A stretch of DNA of 41,621 nt from Veillonella sp. CHU740 (GTDB taxonomy: Bacteria > Bacillota > Negativicutes > Veillonellales > Veillonellaceae): NCBI RefSeq assembly GCF_003992055.1, contig NZ_RQVD01000015.1, positions 1-41,621 on the forward strand, read 5' to 3'. Under the pieces are notes generated by a model. That model did no database searches. It was not told the origin of the DNA and worked only from the letters and a program-made list of their open reading frames with translations. Of the stretch, positions 25,505 to 34,410 are shown in pieces (the stretch's first letter is position 1; each line of letters starts with the position of its first letter). Made by a program: the position numbers and the translations under genes.

Positions 25505-25611
25505 CATACCAATGAATTTAATTATACCAAACTAGTAATGCCTCGCCAACTAGTTTTACCATTGGATTATGGCATGTTGATAAAAGAAACAGCCCCTTTT
25601 ATATAGTTAGA

Positions 25612-26979
25612 TTATTCATATATTGGCAACTGGAACATGAAGAGAGTGCGCTCATTCGGTGTACTTTCTACATGGACAGTACCATCGTGTAACAAGACTA
25701 CATTATGTACAAAGTATAGACCCAATCCAAGGCCCTTGTTCTCTTTTGAGGTGCGAGATGGATCCACTTGGTAGAGGCGATCCCAAATCATAGGGATGCT
25801 TTCCTCAGGGACCCCGATGCCATCGTCTTGGACACTAATAGTAATGACATCTGCGGCAGATACTTCAAAGTGAATTGTAGAATGGGCAAACTTAAAGGCA
25901 TTATCCAATAAGTTAGCCATCGCTTGTTGTAACAAGACTTGGCTTCCTGGGATGATGATAGACTCATCGATATGACTCGTTAAGGTAAGCCCTTTATCTT
26001 TAGCCAAGCGTGAGTACGTAAGTAGTAATTGATTGGCTACATCTGATATGGAAACGGGCACTTTGTTGATATCCTTCAGACTATCTAGGCGGGCAATCTC
26101 AAGAAGTTGCGTCACCATATCCGTCATGCCTTTACTTTGCGTGAAAATATTTTCAAAGCTTTCTTTGGCTTCTTCGATAGAACTTACATACTGACGAGCA
26201 TAATCACTTTCCGCTTGAATGACGGCAATCGGTGTGCGTAGTTCATGAGAGATATCAGCATTGAATCGCTTTTCACGATTAGAGGCATCTTCTAAACTGC
26301 TGAGCATGTTATTGAAAGTAGACACCAATCGATACATAATATCTCCCGATTGAGGGATGTTTTCGATGCGTTCTGATAAATCTCGTTTCAAAGATATTTG
26401 TGCAGCCACATCGGCCACGGTGCGCACTGGTTTTAATCCTCGACGAATAATCCAAAAGCCCCCGATAGTAGCGATCGTTACGAATAATACTCCGCCTACT
26501 AATAAGGCAAAGAACATATTATTTGTTTTTCGGTCTAATACATTCATAGGTACTATGCCGCGAATATAGCCTTGCATGCCTGGTCGGTATTGGATAGGGG
26601 CATCGTAATACAAGAAAGAAGATTGCTCTGCTTGTATTTCTGTTATGGCATCGAAAGAAGGCGGTGCTGACTTTGGAAAACCATCCGGTAGACTGCCCCG
26701 TAATACAATGCCATCATGACTGTAGACTACAAGAAAAACACCATCGTCGAAAGGCTTATATTTTTTAGGATGACTAGCAGCTTCGATCACATTTTCCTGT
26801 AATTCTGTTCGCATTTCATTTTGATCCCACACATGGGTGAACTGGATCACAAAGACAGCTAATAGACCAATCATAAGTACCAGAAATATGGAATACCAAC
26901 TAGTAATTTTATAGGCTAAGGGAACGCGCATCAAGAGAGATTCCACATAGTGGAAGCAGCGTTTGACGAAAGCTATCAT
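25612..26979 (-). CDS. Two-component sensor histidine kinase
   Basis: The 455-residue product has a membrane helix at about 30-48, an extracytoplasmic sensor region (about 50-152), a second helix (about 155-178) and a HAMP linker. The phosphoacceptor is H245 in FNADISHELRTPIAVI. The ATPase domain shows N box LLQQAMANLLDNAFKFA, G1 QDDGIGVPEE and G2 GLGLGLYF. All catalytic boxes are intact. The signal is unknown. The ATG directly abuts the regulator stop codon, with GAGGAG inside the regulator gene, so the pair is coupled. Confidence 0.94.
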   Translation of the reverse strand: MIAFVKRCFHYVESLLMRVPLAYKITSWYSIFLVLMIGLLAVFVIQFTHVWDQNEMRTELQENVIEAASHPKKYKPFDDGVFLVVYSHDGIVLRGSLPDGFPKSAPPSFDAITEIQAEQSSFLYYDAPIQYRPGMQGYIRGIVPMNVLDRKTNNMFFALLVGGVLFVTIATIGGFWIIRRGLKPVRTVADVAAQISLKRDLSERIENIPQSGDIMYRLVSTFNNMLSSLEDASNREKRFNADISHELRTPIAVIQAESDYARQYVSSIEEAKESFENIFTQSKGMTDMVTQLLEIARLDSLKDINKVPVSISDVANQLLLTYSRLAKDKGLTLTSHIDESIIIPGSQVLLQQAMANLLDNAFKFAHSTIHFEVSAADVITISVQDDGIGVPEESIPMIWDRLYQVDPSRTSKENKGLGLGLYFVHNVVLLHDGTVHVESTPNERTLFMFQLPIYE

Positions 26980-27657
26980 CTATGGCTCCTCGGTGCGGAA
27001 TACGTAGCCTACACCACGAACGGTTTGAATTAGTTTTCTATCTTCGTCGATATCAATTTTTTTACGCAAATCTTTGATGTATACATCAATCAGGTTCGAG
27101 TAACTTTCATAATCATATTCCCATACGTGATCGAGAATTTGTTGACGAGACACGACAATGTTTTGATTGCTCGCTAAATAGAATAATAAATCGAACTCTT
27201 TTGCTGTCAATGTGATAGGCTCATTGTTGAGTGAAACAGCACGGCTTTTGCCGTTGATGCATAGTGGACCAGCAATGATATCTTCGGTAGCTTGGTTGCG
27301 ATTACGACGAGCTAGTGCATAGATGCGTGCAACAAGTTCATCAAATTCAAAGGGTTTCACTAGATAATCATCGGCCCCTAGGTTAAGACCAGATACTTTG
27401 TCTTGCAGTGTATCTTTGGCGGTTAAGAACAAGACCGGTGTTTTGTTGCCGTCTTCACGCATTTGGCGAACCACAGCATGACCATCTAATTTCGGCATCA
27501 TAATATCCATAACGATCACATCATAACTGGAGGTTGAGATGTAATCCAATCCATCTTCTCCGTTATAACATTGATCCACCGTCATAGATTCCACTTTCAA
27601 TCGTTTGGCGATTATATTATTTAGCATTTCTTCATCTTCTACAATTAGGATTTTCAT
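26980..27657 (-). CDS. OmpR-family response regulator
   Basis: The 225-residue product has a receiver domain with acidic residues E7/D8, phosphoacceptor D51 (VIVMDIMMPKLDG), T79 and K101 (LVKPFEF), then a winged-helix DNA-binding domain with LTAKEFDLLFYLASN and VRGVGYVFR. The frame opens upstream to 27753, but AAAGGAG before the ATG at 27657 and the canonical MKILIVEDEE start decide. It precedes the kinase gene with no gap and is divergent from the cobamide/ECF operon. Confidence 0.95.
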   Translation of the reverse strand: MKILIVEDEEMLNNIIAKRLKVESMTVDQCYNGEDGLDYISTSSYDVIVMDIMMPKLDGHAVVRQMREDGNKTPVLFLTAKDTLQDKVSGLNLGADDYLVKPFEFDELVARIYALARRNRNQATEDIIAGPLCINGKSRAVSLNNEPITLTAKEFDLLFYLASNQNIVVSRQQILDHVWEYDYESYSNLIDVYIKDLRKKIDIDEDRKLIQTVRGVGYVFRTEEP

Positions 27658-27770
27658 AATAGCTCCTTTCATACGAGATAGTATATTTGTATTGTAACGT
27701 ATTTCCATGTGAGATAAAAGGGGAATTCTATGATAAGTATACAGGGTCGACATGAATAGACTATGAACGA

Positions 27771-27799
27771 TTGCATTCTAGTAGGGCGTATCCTATAAT
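27771..27799 (+). promoter_or_regulatory. Promoter of the cblT-cblS operon
   Basis: -35 TTGCAT (27771-27776), 17-nt spacer, -10 TATAAT (27794-27799). The start of transcription would be about 27806, giving a leader of under 40 nt, too short for a cobalamin riboswitch. Confidence 0.72.
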
Positions 27800-27842
27800 A
27801 AAGATAGAATATATCGGACGATATAGAACGGGAGTGACAACT

Positions 27843-28331
27843 ATGAATATACGAGTGTTGACTAAATATGCCCTCTTAATTGCTGTATGTGCCATTGGGG
27901 GCCAAATTCATCTATGGGGATCCATATCCTTTGATTCTTCCCCTGCCTTTGTAGGGGCTTTAGTGTTGGGACCTATGGCGGGAGCCATCCTAGGTGCCTT
28001 AGGTCATTTGGCGGCAGCAGCCTATTCGGGATTCCCTCTGGGGCCCGCAGTACATGGGGTGGTAGCATTGATTATGGCTTGTACGGCAGGAATGGTGGGG
28101 GTGACCTTTCGCAAGATGACTTCATCTTTCTCTTATGTAGTTAGTGGTATAGTAGGATATATCATCAATGTATGGATTGGGTTGGCCATTACGGCATTGA
28201 TGATGGGCAGCACAGAGGTAATCGGATCTATGTGGGCGCTATTATCTTTGGGCTATGTATGGAATTATGTGTTGGCAGCTCTTGTGGTGAGCCAACTGAA
28301 TCGAGTGTTTGGTGGAACTACGCATGAATGA
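27843..28331 (+). CDS. cblT: ECF transporter S component, probable alpha-ribazole importer CblT
   Basis: The 162-residue product is an integral membrane protein with about five or six helices and the S-component pattern: SSPAFVGALVLGPMAGAILGALGHLAAAAYSGFPLGP, then IINVWIGLAITALMM. S components bind a vitamin and dock on EcfA1-A2-T. The next gene resembles alpha-ribazole kinase CblS, the known functional partner of CblT, so alpha-ribazole or dimethylbenzimidazole is the likely substrate. GGGAG precedes the ATG. The substrate assignment rests on context and could be wrong. Confidence 0.72.
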   Translation: MNIRVLTKYALLIAVCAIGGQIHLWGSISFDSSPAFVGALVLGPMAGAILGALGHLAAAAYSGFPLGPAVHGVVALIMACTAGMVGVTFRKMTSSFSYVVSGIVGYIINVWIGLAITALMMGSTEVIGSMWALLSLGYVWNYVLAALVVSQLNRVFGGTTHE

Positions 28332-29040
28332 TCGAGATATAACACGGGTATCGCTAGGACCTAGCGAAGATTGGCTTATCGCCAGTGATATTAGCAGTGG
28401 AATCGGATTACAAGAACATGATGTATTGCAAGTGCCCTACCCCATGGTGGGGGCCTTTGCTACACGAGTGGCGATGTTGGAAATATTGTCTGCTAAGGGG
28501 TCTGTGAAAGCCATTCAATACCTCATCGGCGGTGCCTATGAGGCAGTTGTGCTTCCTGTGGTGCAAGGGATTCAAGAAGAACTGCAACGAGCAGGTATAG
28601 AGGTGCCTATTAATGGTAGCCATGAAAGCAATATGGAGGTCACCACCACCTCTGTAGGCATCACTGCTCTAGGAGTGGGAGAGCCTGAAGTGAGAGGAAA
28701 TGGTGAACCCTATGCGGTATACGTACTAGGTCGCCCCTTGGTAGGGCCAGAAGTAGTAGCCCATCCAGAATGGATTGTTACCTACGAAGAACTTCACCGT
28801 GCTTTGGCACATCCTAGCACCATGCGTATGGTGCCGATTGGTTCTCGAGGCATCCGTCAAGAATTGCAGGTATTGGCTTCATGGCAGGGAGCACCTCTGG
28901 ATGAAATTGCTATGACAGATGAGGTACTAGACCATAGTGGTGGTCCTGCTACATCGGTGGTGGTTGCCGTTTGTGCAGAGAGCGAAACAGAATGGTTACG
29001 CTGTTTTCCCGATGCCCAATATGTAGGTCGTCATGCATAG
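28324..29040 (+). CDS. cblS: AIR-synthase-like kinase, probable alpha-ribazole kinase CblS
   Basis: The 238-residue product resembles the PurM/ThiL (AIRS) superfamily. The ATP/Mg region is DRDITRVSLGPSEDWLIASDISSGIGLQEHDVLQVPYPMVGAFATRVAMLEILSAKG, and SNMEVTTTSVGITALG is the second core strand region. In Listeria and Geobacillus, CblS of this superfamily phosphorylates alpha-ribazole to feed cobamide loop assembly without CobT. It overlaps cblT by 8 nt. GGTGGA sits 7 nt before the ATG. Family assignment is firm from memory; the exact substrate is inferred. Confidence 0.7.
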   Translation: MNDRDITRVSLGPSEDWLIASDISSGIGLQEHDVLQVPYPMVGAFATRVAMLEILSAKGSVKAIQYLIGGAYEAVVLPVVQGIQEELQRAGIEVPINGSHESNMEVTTTSVGITALGVGEPEVRGNGEPYAVYVLGRPLVGPEVVAHPEWIVTYEELHRALAHPSTMRMVPIGSRGIRQELQVLASWQGAPLDEIAMTDEVLDHSGGPATSVVVAVCAESETEWLRCFPDAQYVGRHA

Positions 29041-29056
29041 GAGAAAGGATTTGTAT

Positions 29057-29725
29057 ATGAAACAATTACGATATTATCTAGCTTTGGCGCTTGTGGTGGG
29101 CGGTCTGTCTGTGGCACAGGCAGAGGCCAATCCTTACAGTGTAGTACGTCCATCTGATTGGGAGTACAAAGCGCTTATGACATTGGTCAAGCATGGGGCG
29201 GTCACAGATACGAAGGGCATCGAACTAGGATCACGATCCTTTACAAAACAGGAATTGATTCCTCTCATTGCTGACGTGGTTGACACTCGTGAAGTGATGA
29301 ATGAAAGTGATAAGATGCTTGTGTTGCGCCTGTACAGTGAAAATCGCCGCTTGATTATGAACTATGATATCGAAAAAGAGGCGGAAAAAGAAGCGGCAAA
29401 AGAGGCAGTCAAAAGAGGTCGTCAAAAAGAAGAGGGCAAGGAAATTGGCACTCCTATTGTGCTGCGACCAGCTTTATCGAAACAAGAAATTCAGAAAAAG
29501 ATGGATGCTTTCACTATCGATACGAGTGGACTGCGCCAGCAGGGAGCTGTACAAATTCATACACCTCAGAAAAGAAAGCGTAAGCGCAGTCAGCTACATA
29601 TGGTCATACCTAGTGTAGTGGCGTCAGATGTGAATGCCTTGCAACCTATGGATACAGCAGTACAAGAAGCCATGGCAAGTACAAAAGAAGAGCCTTCTAA
29701 GAAAGAAGAAATACCTACGACGTAA
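29057..29725 (+). CDS. Secreted protein with one SLH-like repeat
   Basis: The 222-residue product has a clear signal peptide (MKQLRYYLALALVVGGLSVAQAEA). Residues 25-95 resemble a degenerate SLH domain of the Negativicutes envelope type (NPYSVV.PSDWEYKALMTLVKHGAV, then RSFTKQELIPLIADVV). After that come a charged Lys/Glu-rich helix (about 105-135), a basic patch QKRKRKRSQ and an acidic tail. It has no beta-barrel, unlike OmpM porins, so it is probably a periplasmic peptidoglycan-binding protein. AAAGGA 7 nt upstream picks the ATG at 29057. It follows cblS by 16 nt, probably in the same transcript. Confidence 0.65.
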   Translation: MKQLRYYLALALVVGGLSVAQAEANPYSVVRPSDWEYKALMTLVKHGAVTDTKGIELGSRSFTKQELIPLIADVVDTREVMNESDKMLVLRLYSENRRLIMNYDIEKEAEKEAAKEAVKRGRQKEEGKEIGTPIVLRPALSKQEIQKKMDAFTIDTSGLRQQGAVQIHTPQKRKRKRSQLHMVIPSVVASDVNALQPMDTAVQEAMASTKEEPSKKEEIPTT

Positions 29726-29735
29726 GTTTATGGAG

Positions 29736-29764
29736 TTGTTTTTATCGAAACTATTCGGTATACT
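29736..29764 (+). promoter_or_regulatory. Promoter of queT-queF
   Basis: -35 TTGTTT (29736-29741), 17-nt spacer, -10 TATACT (29759-29764). It predicts a leader of about 145 nt ending in the preQ1 aptamer. Within that leader GGACATCCA (29772-29780) pairs with TGGATAGTCC (29802-29811) with one bulge, and ACTATGAC (29838-29845) pairs with GTCATAGT (29851-29858). Confidence 0.65.
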
Positions 29765-29868
29765 TAATAGTGGACATCCATTGGGATCGATCGGTCATCG
29801 GTGGATAGTCCCATAAATCCTAGAAATGGTCTAGGTGACTATGACATAGGGTCATAGTATGTAGTAGA

Positions 29869-29911
29869 AAGACAGTTCGAGATCCTCCTGTCTGTAAACA
29901 AAACTAAGGAG
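29869..29911 (+). promoter_or_regulatory. preQ1-I riboswitch, translational type
   Basis: P1 is AGACAG (29870-29875) with CTGTCT (29888-29893). The loop TTCGAGATCCTC carries the pyrimidines for the pseudoknot, and the A-rich tail GTAAACAAAACTAAGGAG (29894-29911) is the class I signature. The last bases AAGGAG are the queT ribosome binding site, 5 nt before its ATG, so ligand binding should hide that site. The queT-queF genes downstream are classic targets. Confidence 0.93.
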
Positions 29912-29916
29912 TTATA

Positions 29917-30417
29917 ATGAAACAATTTAACAACACACAACGATTGACGATTTCTGCCATTTCCATCGCCATGTATTTGGCGTTGATGATCGGTACACAG
30001 GGCTTTGCCTTTGGTCAGTATCAGGTGCGCATTGCTACCGCATTATATGGATTGTCAGCCATCTTTCCGTTCACCATTCCCGCCTTTGGGATTGCGAACT
30101 TTGTGAGTAATACGGTGATGGGTGGTTTCGGCATGGTAGATGCTATCGGTGGAGCTATCGTAGGGCTAGTCACAACAGGTTTGATTGTGCTTGCGAAACG
30201 TCAAGGGTTTGGCAACTGGGTATTGATTCCTATCATTACATTGGTACCGGGATTGATAGTCCCTATTTGGTTGTCCTATTTCTTATCAGTTCCGTATTGG
30301 GTATTAGTGAGCTCCCTCGTAGTAGGTCAGTTCGTATGTGGTGTGGTTAGCTACTTCCTCATCAATGCATTAGAGAGAGTAGTGTATAGAAAGAAGGAGG
30401 TAGTGATTCATGAGTAG
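29917..30417 (+). CDS. queT: Queuosine-precursor ECF transporter S component QueT
   Basis: QueT imports queuosine precursors (preQ0/preQ1 or queuine) using the shared ECF module. The 166-residue product has five or six membrane helices and the family pattern [71 protein letters not shown]. The preQ1 riboswitch directly upstream and queF overlapping downstream by 8 nt support the assignment. EcfA1-A2-T is encoded 10 kb upstream. Confidence 0.93.
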   Translation: MKQFNNTQRLTISAISIAMYLALMIGTQGFAFGQYQVRIATALYGLSAIFPFTIPAFGIANFVSNTVMGGFGMVDAIGGAIVGLVTTGLIVLAKRQGFGNWVLIPIITLVPGLIVPIWLSYFLSVPYWVLVSSLVVGQFVCGVVSYFLINALERVVYRKKEVVIHE

Positions 30418-30907
30418 TGGTCGCAATGCACAAGAATTACAAGGGGTACATGCATTAGGAAGTCATACAGATTATCCTACAGATTATGCTCCCCATGTAC
30501 TAGAGGCATTTCCGAATAAACATCCAGGAAATGATTACTTTGTGAAATTTAATTGCCCAGAGTTTACTAGCCTTTGTCCTATGACGGGACAGCCGGATTT
30601 TGCAACGATTTATATTTCCTATGTGCCAGATGAAAAATTGGTGGAAAGTAAATCTTTGAAATTGTATTTGTTTAGTTTCCGCAACCATGGAGACTTTCAC
30701 GAAGATTGCATTAACATCATCATGAAAGATTTAGTGGCCTTGATGGAGCCTAAATATATTGAAGTATGGGGCGAATTTACCCCTCGTGGTGGGTTGTCTA
30801 TTGATCCGTATGCCAACTATGGCAAGCCAGGAACTGATTGGGAAGCGACAGCGAAAGAGCGTCTGCACTTCCATGATATGCAACCAAAGCGAGTAGCCTA
30901 TCGTTAA
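30410..30907 (+). CDS. queF: NADPH-dependent 7-cyano-7-deazaguanine reductase QueF
   Basis: It reduces preQ0 to preQ1 in queuosine synthesis. The 165-residue product is the short (unimodular) type. It has the catalytic Cys and Asp in [14 protein letters not shown], and the family motif [22 protein letters not shown] with the substrate-binding Glu. [17 protein letters not shown] is near the C-terminus. AAGGAGG sits 9 nt before the ATG inside queT, so it is under the same riboswitch through the shared transcript. Confidence 0.96.
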   Translation: MSSGRNAQELQGVHALGSHTDYPTDYAPHVLEAFPNKHPGNDYFVKFNCPEFTSLCPMTGQPDFATIYISYVPDEKLVESKSLKLYLFSFRNHGDFHEDCINIIMKDLVALMEPKYIEVWGEFTPRGGLSIDPYANYGKPGTDWEATAKERLHFHDMQPKRVAYR

Positions 30908-30920
30908 TTACATATATATA

Positions 30921-30949
30921 TTGCCAGGTCGATGCGGCCTGGCAATTTT
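30921..30949 (+). terminator. Terminator after queF
   Basis: A 10-bp stem (30921-30930 with 30936-30945, one T-G pair) with loop GATGC and TTTT tail. It lies 13 nt after the stop. Confidence 0.88.
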
Positions 30950-31020
30950 ACTAAGTATGTCATACATGATAGGATAGAGATAGAATACATCATACCATGA
31001 GTTATGGAAAGGAGCTTGAC

Positions 31021-34000
31021 ATGGAACCACATGTATATATAGGCAGAGCTGGCACGGGGAAAACATGGGCTTGCTTCAAAGAAATAGAGCGTATTTTACA
31101 GGACCATCCGGAACACCAGATCATTCTATTGGTGCCGGATCCTGCTACATATATGATGGAGCGGAAACTAGCTGAGTTCCGCCGTGAAAAAGGATTCACT
31201 ACGGTGCGCGTAGTAGGGATTACACGCTTGGCATACCAAGTGTATCAATCCTTGGGGCTTGTGAAAGAACGTGGGCTGTCGGACATGGGCCGTAAATTGC
31301 TGTTGCGAGTGCTTTTAAAACAATCACAAGGAGAACTAGATTTATTTAAGCAAGCGGCAAAGCAAGCCCATTTTGGGGATGTATTGCAAAGTGTGCTTAC
31401 GGATTGCAAAGCCTTTGGTGTGTCGCCCGCAGAGTTAGGGCAGGCAGCAAAACAAGTGGACTCTATGGTTTTGGGGAGGAAGTTAGAAGAATTATCCTTG
31501 CTCTTAGGTCGTTATGAAGAGGCCTTGGAGGAACTAGGTGTAGGAGATTCCTTGGAAGACCTCATTGCTGTATTGCCGCAGTCACCTCTCATGGAGCATG
31601 TGCATGTGTTTGTGGATGGATTTCACTGGTTTACACCCATCCAATACAAGTTGGTGCAACGGTTATTTTCCTTGAGCGAATCCTGCCATATTACATTAAC
31701 GTTACCATCCTTGGATGCCAATATACATGGTCGTAAAGGATCCTTGTATTACCGAACTTGGGAGACCTATCAAGACCTGATGAAATGGTATCCACAGGCG
31801 ATCATTCACGAGATGAAGACGGTGTATCGAGGCACACCTGTACTACAACAATTGAACAGAGACTTTTTTTCTGCACCGATGAAGCCAAATACAACGGAAC
31901 TATCGATTCCTATGGTGCGTGCCTATCATCGTGAGCGAGAAGTGGATGCTGTATGTCGTCGTATCTTAGCGTATCAGCAGGATCCAGCGCATCGCTGGAA
32001 AGATTGCACTATTATCTTGCGAGATATGGAAGCCTATGGAGATCTATTGGAAAAAGCCTGTATTACCTATGGAATCCCGTATTTTTCTGACCAACGTAAA
32101 CAGATGACGAGCCATCCGTTGGCAGAATTTTTGCAGGGCATCTTTCACTGTGTTAGAACCTTTTTCGATCATGATGGAGTGTTTCGTCTGTTGAAAACGG
32201 ATTTTGCTCCTTTAGAACGTCGTGAAGTGGATCGTTTAGAAAACTATTGCTTAGCCCATGGTATTACGGGGGCTGCTTGGTTGCGTGAAAGCTGGCACTA
32301 TGGGGAAGAGAGCGAAGTAGAATTACAAGAAGAAATGAACCATCTCCGTCACCGAGTGATGGAACGATTGCGTCCTTTCTATGATTTTTGCAAAGTATCT
32401 CATACGGCACAAGAGTGGGGCGAATTTTTATTTCAGACCATGCAAGATTGGCGTATTCCACATCAATTGCACCAATGGTACACAGAGGCAGAAGCTAAAG
32501 GAGATGTCCAGGAAAGTGCTAGCCATTTGCAGTTATATAAACATACTATACAACTTTTAGAAGAATGTATGGCAGTAGCAGGTACAGCTTACCTCAGCGC
32601 AGAGGAAATGGGCTTACTGTTAGAAGAAGGATTAAGCGAGGTAACTTATTCCATCGTGCCACCATCTTTGGATCATGTGACAGTGACCACTATTGACCGC
32701 AGTTATATGGCAGAGGCAAAGGAAGTCTATGTATTGGGGCTCAATGAAGGTGTATTCCCACAAAAAATGGGAGATGAGGGAATATTAAAAGATGGTGAAC
32801 GAGAAGCGCTAGCACAAGTAGGCGTGCAATTGGCAGCTGGTGCACTAGGGCAAATGTTCAACGAAAACTTCTTGTTCTATTTAGCTTGTACACGGGCGAG
32901 TCAAGGATTGTACTTGTCCTATGCTACTTCGGATGCAGAAGGTGCGAGCATGGAACCATCATTGGTAGTGCGACGATTGCAACAGTACGGTTATGTGAAA
33001 ACAGTAGAAGAAGCACCACTATCTATACCAGAAGATAAGGAAAGAGAGTATCTTTGGAATGTGAAACAAAGTTTAGGCCTCTTGTCTAGCCGTATGAGTA
33101 TGGTGAAAAAAGGGGAACCTATTAGTCCGGTTTGGTGGAGCCTGTATAATTGGGGCCTCCAAAGTTCGTATCGTGGAGATGTGTTCTTTGCTACACGAGG
33201 GGCTTTTGATTCCAATGTAGTCCCACAGATTACAAAAGATATTGTGAGACAATTATTATTGCGTGGTGACGTGTTGTCCGGGTCTGTGACACGATTAGAA
33301 CGATACCATAGATGTCCGTATAGTTTCTATGCGCAATATGCACTGCGGTTAGCTCCGCGGAAAGTAAAATCGTTTGGAGCACCCGAAATTGGTACCTTCC
33401 TACATGATACATTGCGGTATTTAGGGGAAACTTTGTTGAGCACCAAACGACAGTGGCGTGATTTGACAGAAGAGGAACAAGAACAACTGTGTCATGAAGC
33501 GGCCGATGCTGTGATGGGTACAGATGAGCGAAATGCCTATGAATCACAACTATATAGTCGATTGACGTCAACCTTATCGGCAACGGTGTCGAGACTAGTA
33601 GATTGGTCGAAAAAGAGTGAATTTGCTACCACAGAAGTGGAAAAGAGCTTTGGCATGGGTCAATCCGATTGGCACTCTGTGCGCATTCCTTTAGGAGAAG
33701 GTGTAGGGGAGAGTATTTTGCTTCGTGGACAAATCGATAGGGTCGATGAATACCGTGGACCCTTAGGGCATTATGCGGCGGTCATCGATTACAAATCGGG
33801 AGGCACCACTGTGCGGGCCGATGAAATTTACTATGGATTGAAATTGCAGTTAATGACCTATTTGCTAGCACTGGAAAAGAATACAGAAGATTCTATTGGT
33901 ACTGCGGCAGCGGTCTATACCTATGTACAAAATCCGCAGATTAAATTAGCAGAAGTGGTGAATCATAGACAGGCAGAACTGGAAAAAGAAGGTTCTCAAG

Positions 34001-34410
34001 TGTTGAAGAATAGTGGCTATTTCGTAGATGATGATGTATTACAATCCATGGATATGACACGAGGCTACCAAAGCAATTCCCCCTATGTACCAATCGTTGT
34101 AAAGAAAGATGGAACCCCAGATAGTCGTTCTTCTAAGCACTTGAAAACGATGGAACAGTTTAGTCTTATGAAAGAGTATACCAAGCAGATTATCTCTACT
34201 AGTGGTACACAGATGATGGCAGGGCATTTCCCAGTCAGCCCGTATCAAAAAGACAAGTTACGACCTTGCCAATATTGTGAATATCAGGCACTGTGCCGAT
34301 TTGAATCGGGACAGAAGCAATATCGATATATTCGGACTATGACAGAGGAAGAAGCGTTGGAAAAAATGGAAGAAGTTCGTACAGGAGAAGCGACCTATGA
34401 AATGGACTAA
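31021..34410 (+). CDS. addB: ATP-dependent helicase/deoxyribonuclease subunit B (AddB)
   Basis: AddAB processes double-strand breaks to Chi-ended 3' overhangs for RecA, replacing RecBCD. The 1129-residue product has an N-terminal P-loop-like GRAGTGKTW (residues 8-16), an inactivated UvrD-like fold, and a C-terminal nuclease with AAVIDYKSGG. The Fe-S cluster cysteines typical of AddB are seen in YHRCPYSFYAQYAL and RPCQYCEYQALC. AAAGGAG 6 nt upstream selects the ATG at 31021 over an in-frame one at 30997. It overlaps addA by 14 nt. Confidence 0.96.
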   Translation: MEPHVYIGRAGTGKTWACFKEIERILQDHPEHQIILLVPDPATYMMERKLAEFRREKGFTTVRVVGITRLAYQVYQSLGLVKERGLSDMGRKLLLRVLLKQSQGELDLFKQAAKQAHFGDVLQSVLTDCKAFGVSPAELGQAAKQVDSMVLGRKLEELSLLLGRYEEALEELGVGDSLEDLIAVLPQSPLMEHVHVFVDGFHWFTPIQYKLVQRLFSLSESCHITLTLPSLDANIHGRKGSLYYRTWETYQDLMKWYPQAIIHEMKTVYRGTPVLQQLNRDFFSAPMKPNTTELSIPMVRAYHREREVDAVCRRILAYQQDPAHRWKDCTIILRDMEAYGDLLEKACITYGIPYFSDQRKQMTSHPLAEFLQGIFHCVRTFFDHDGVFRLLKTDFAPLERREVDRLENYCLAHGITGAAWLRESWHYGEESEVELQEEMNHLRHRVMERLRPFYDFCKVSHTAQEWGEFLFQTMQDWRIPHQLHQWYTEAEAKGDVQESASHLQLYKHTIQLLEECMAVAGTAYLSAEEMGLLLEEGLSEVTYSIVPPSLDHVTVTTIDRSYMAEAKEVYVLGLNEGVFPQKMGDEGILKDGEREALAQVGVQLAAGALGQMFNENFLFYLACTRASQGLYLSYATSDAEGASMEPSLVVRRLQQYGYVKTVEEAPLSIPEDKEREYLWNVKQSLGLLSSRMSMVKKGEPISPVWWSLYNWGLQSSYRGDVFFATRGAFDSNVVPQITKDIVRQLLLRGDVLSGSVTRLERYHRCPYSFYAQYALRLAPRKVKSFGAPEIGTFLHDTLRYLGETLLSTKRQWRDLTEEEQEQLCHEAADAVMGTDERNAYESQLYSRLTSTLSATVSRLVDWSKKSEFATTEVEKSFGMGQSDWHSVRIPLGEGVGESILLRGQIDRVDEYRGPLGHYAAVIDYKSGGTTVRADEIYYGLKLQLMTYLLALEKNTEDSIGTAAAVYTYVQNPQIKLAEVVNHRQAELEKEGSQVLKNSGYFVDDDVLQSMDMTRGYQSNSPYVPIVVKKDGTPDSRSSKHLKTMEQFSLMKEYTKQIISTSGTQMMAGHFPVSPYQKDKLRPCQYCEYQALCRFESGQKQYRYIRTMTEEEALEKMEEVRTGEATYEMD

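Noticed and set aside
27754-27842. Cobalamin riboswitch before the cblT-cblS genes
   Set aside because: A good promoter at 27771-27799 leaves a leader of under 40 nt, and no B12-box-like sequence is visible.
29364-29816. Two Lys/Arg-rich small frames overlapping and following the SLH-like gene
   Set aside because: They are out-of-frame readings of the Lys/Glu-rich segment, with no ribosome binding site. The second runs into the queT promoter.
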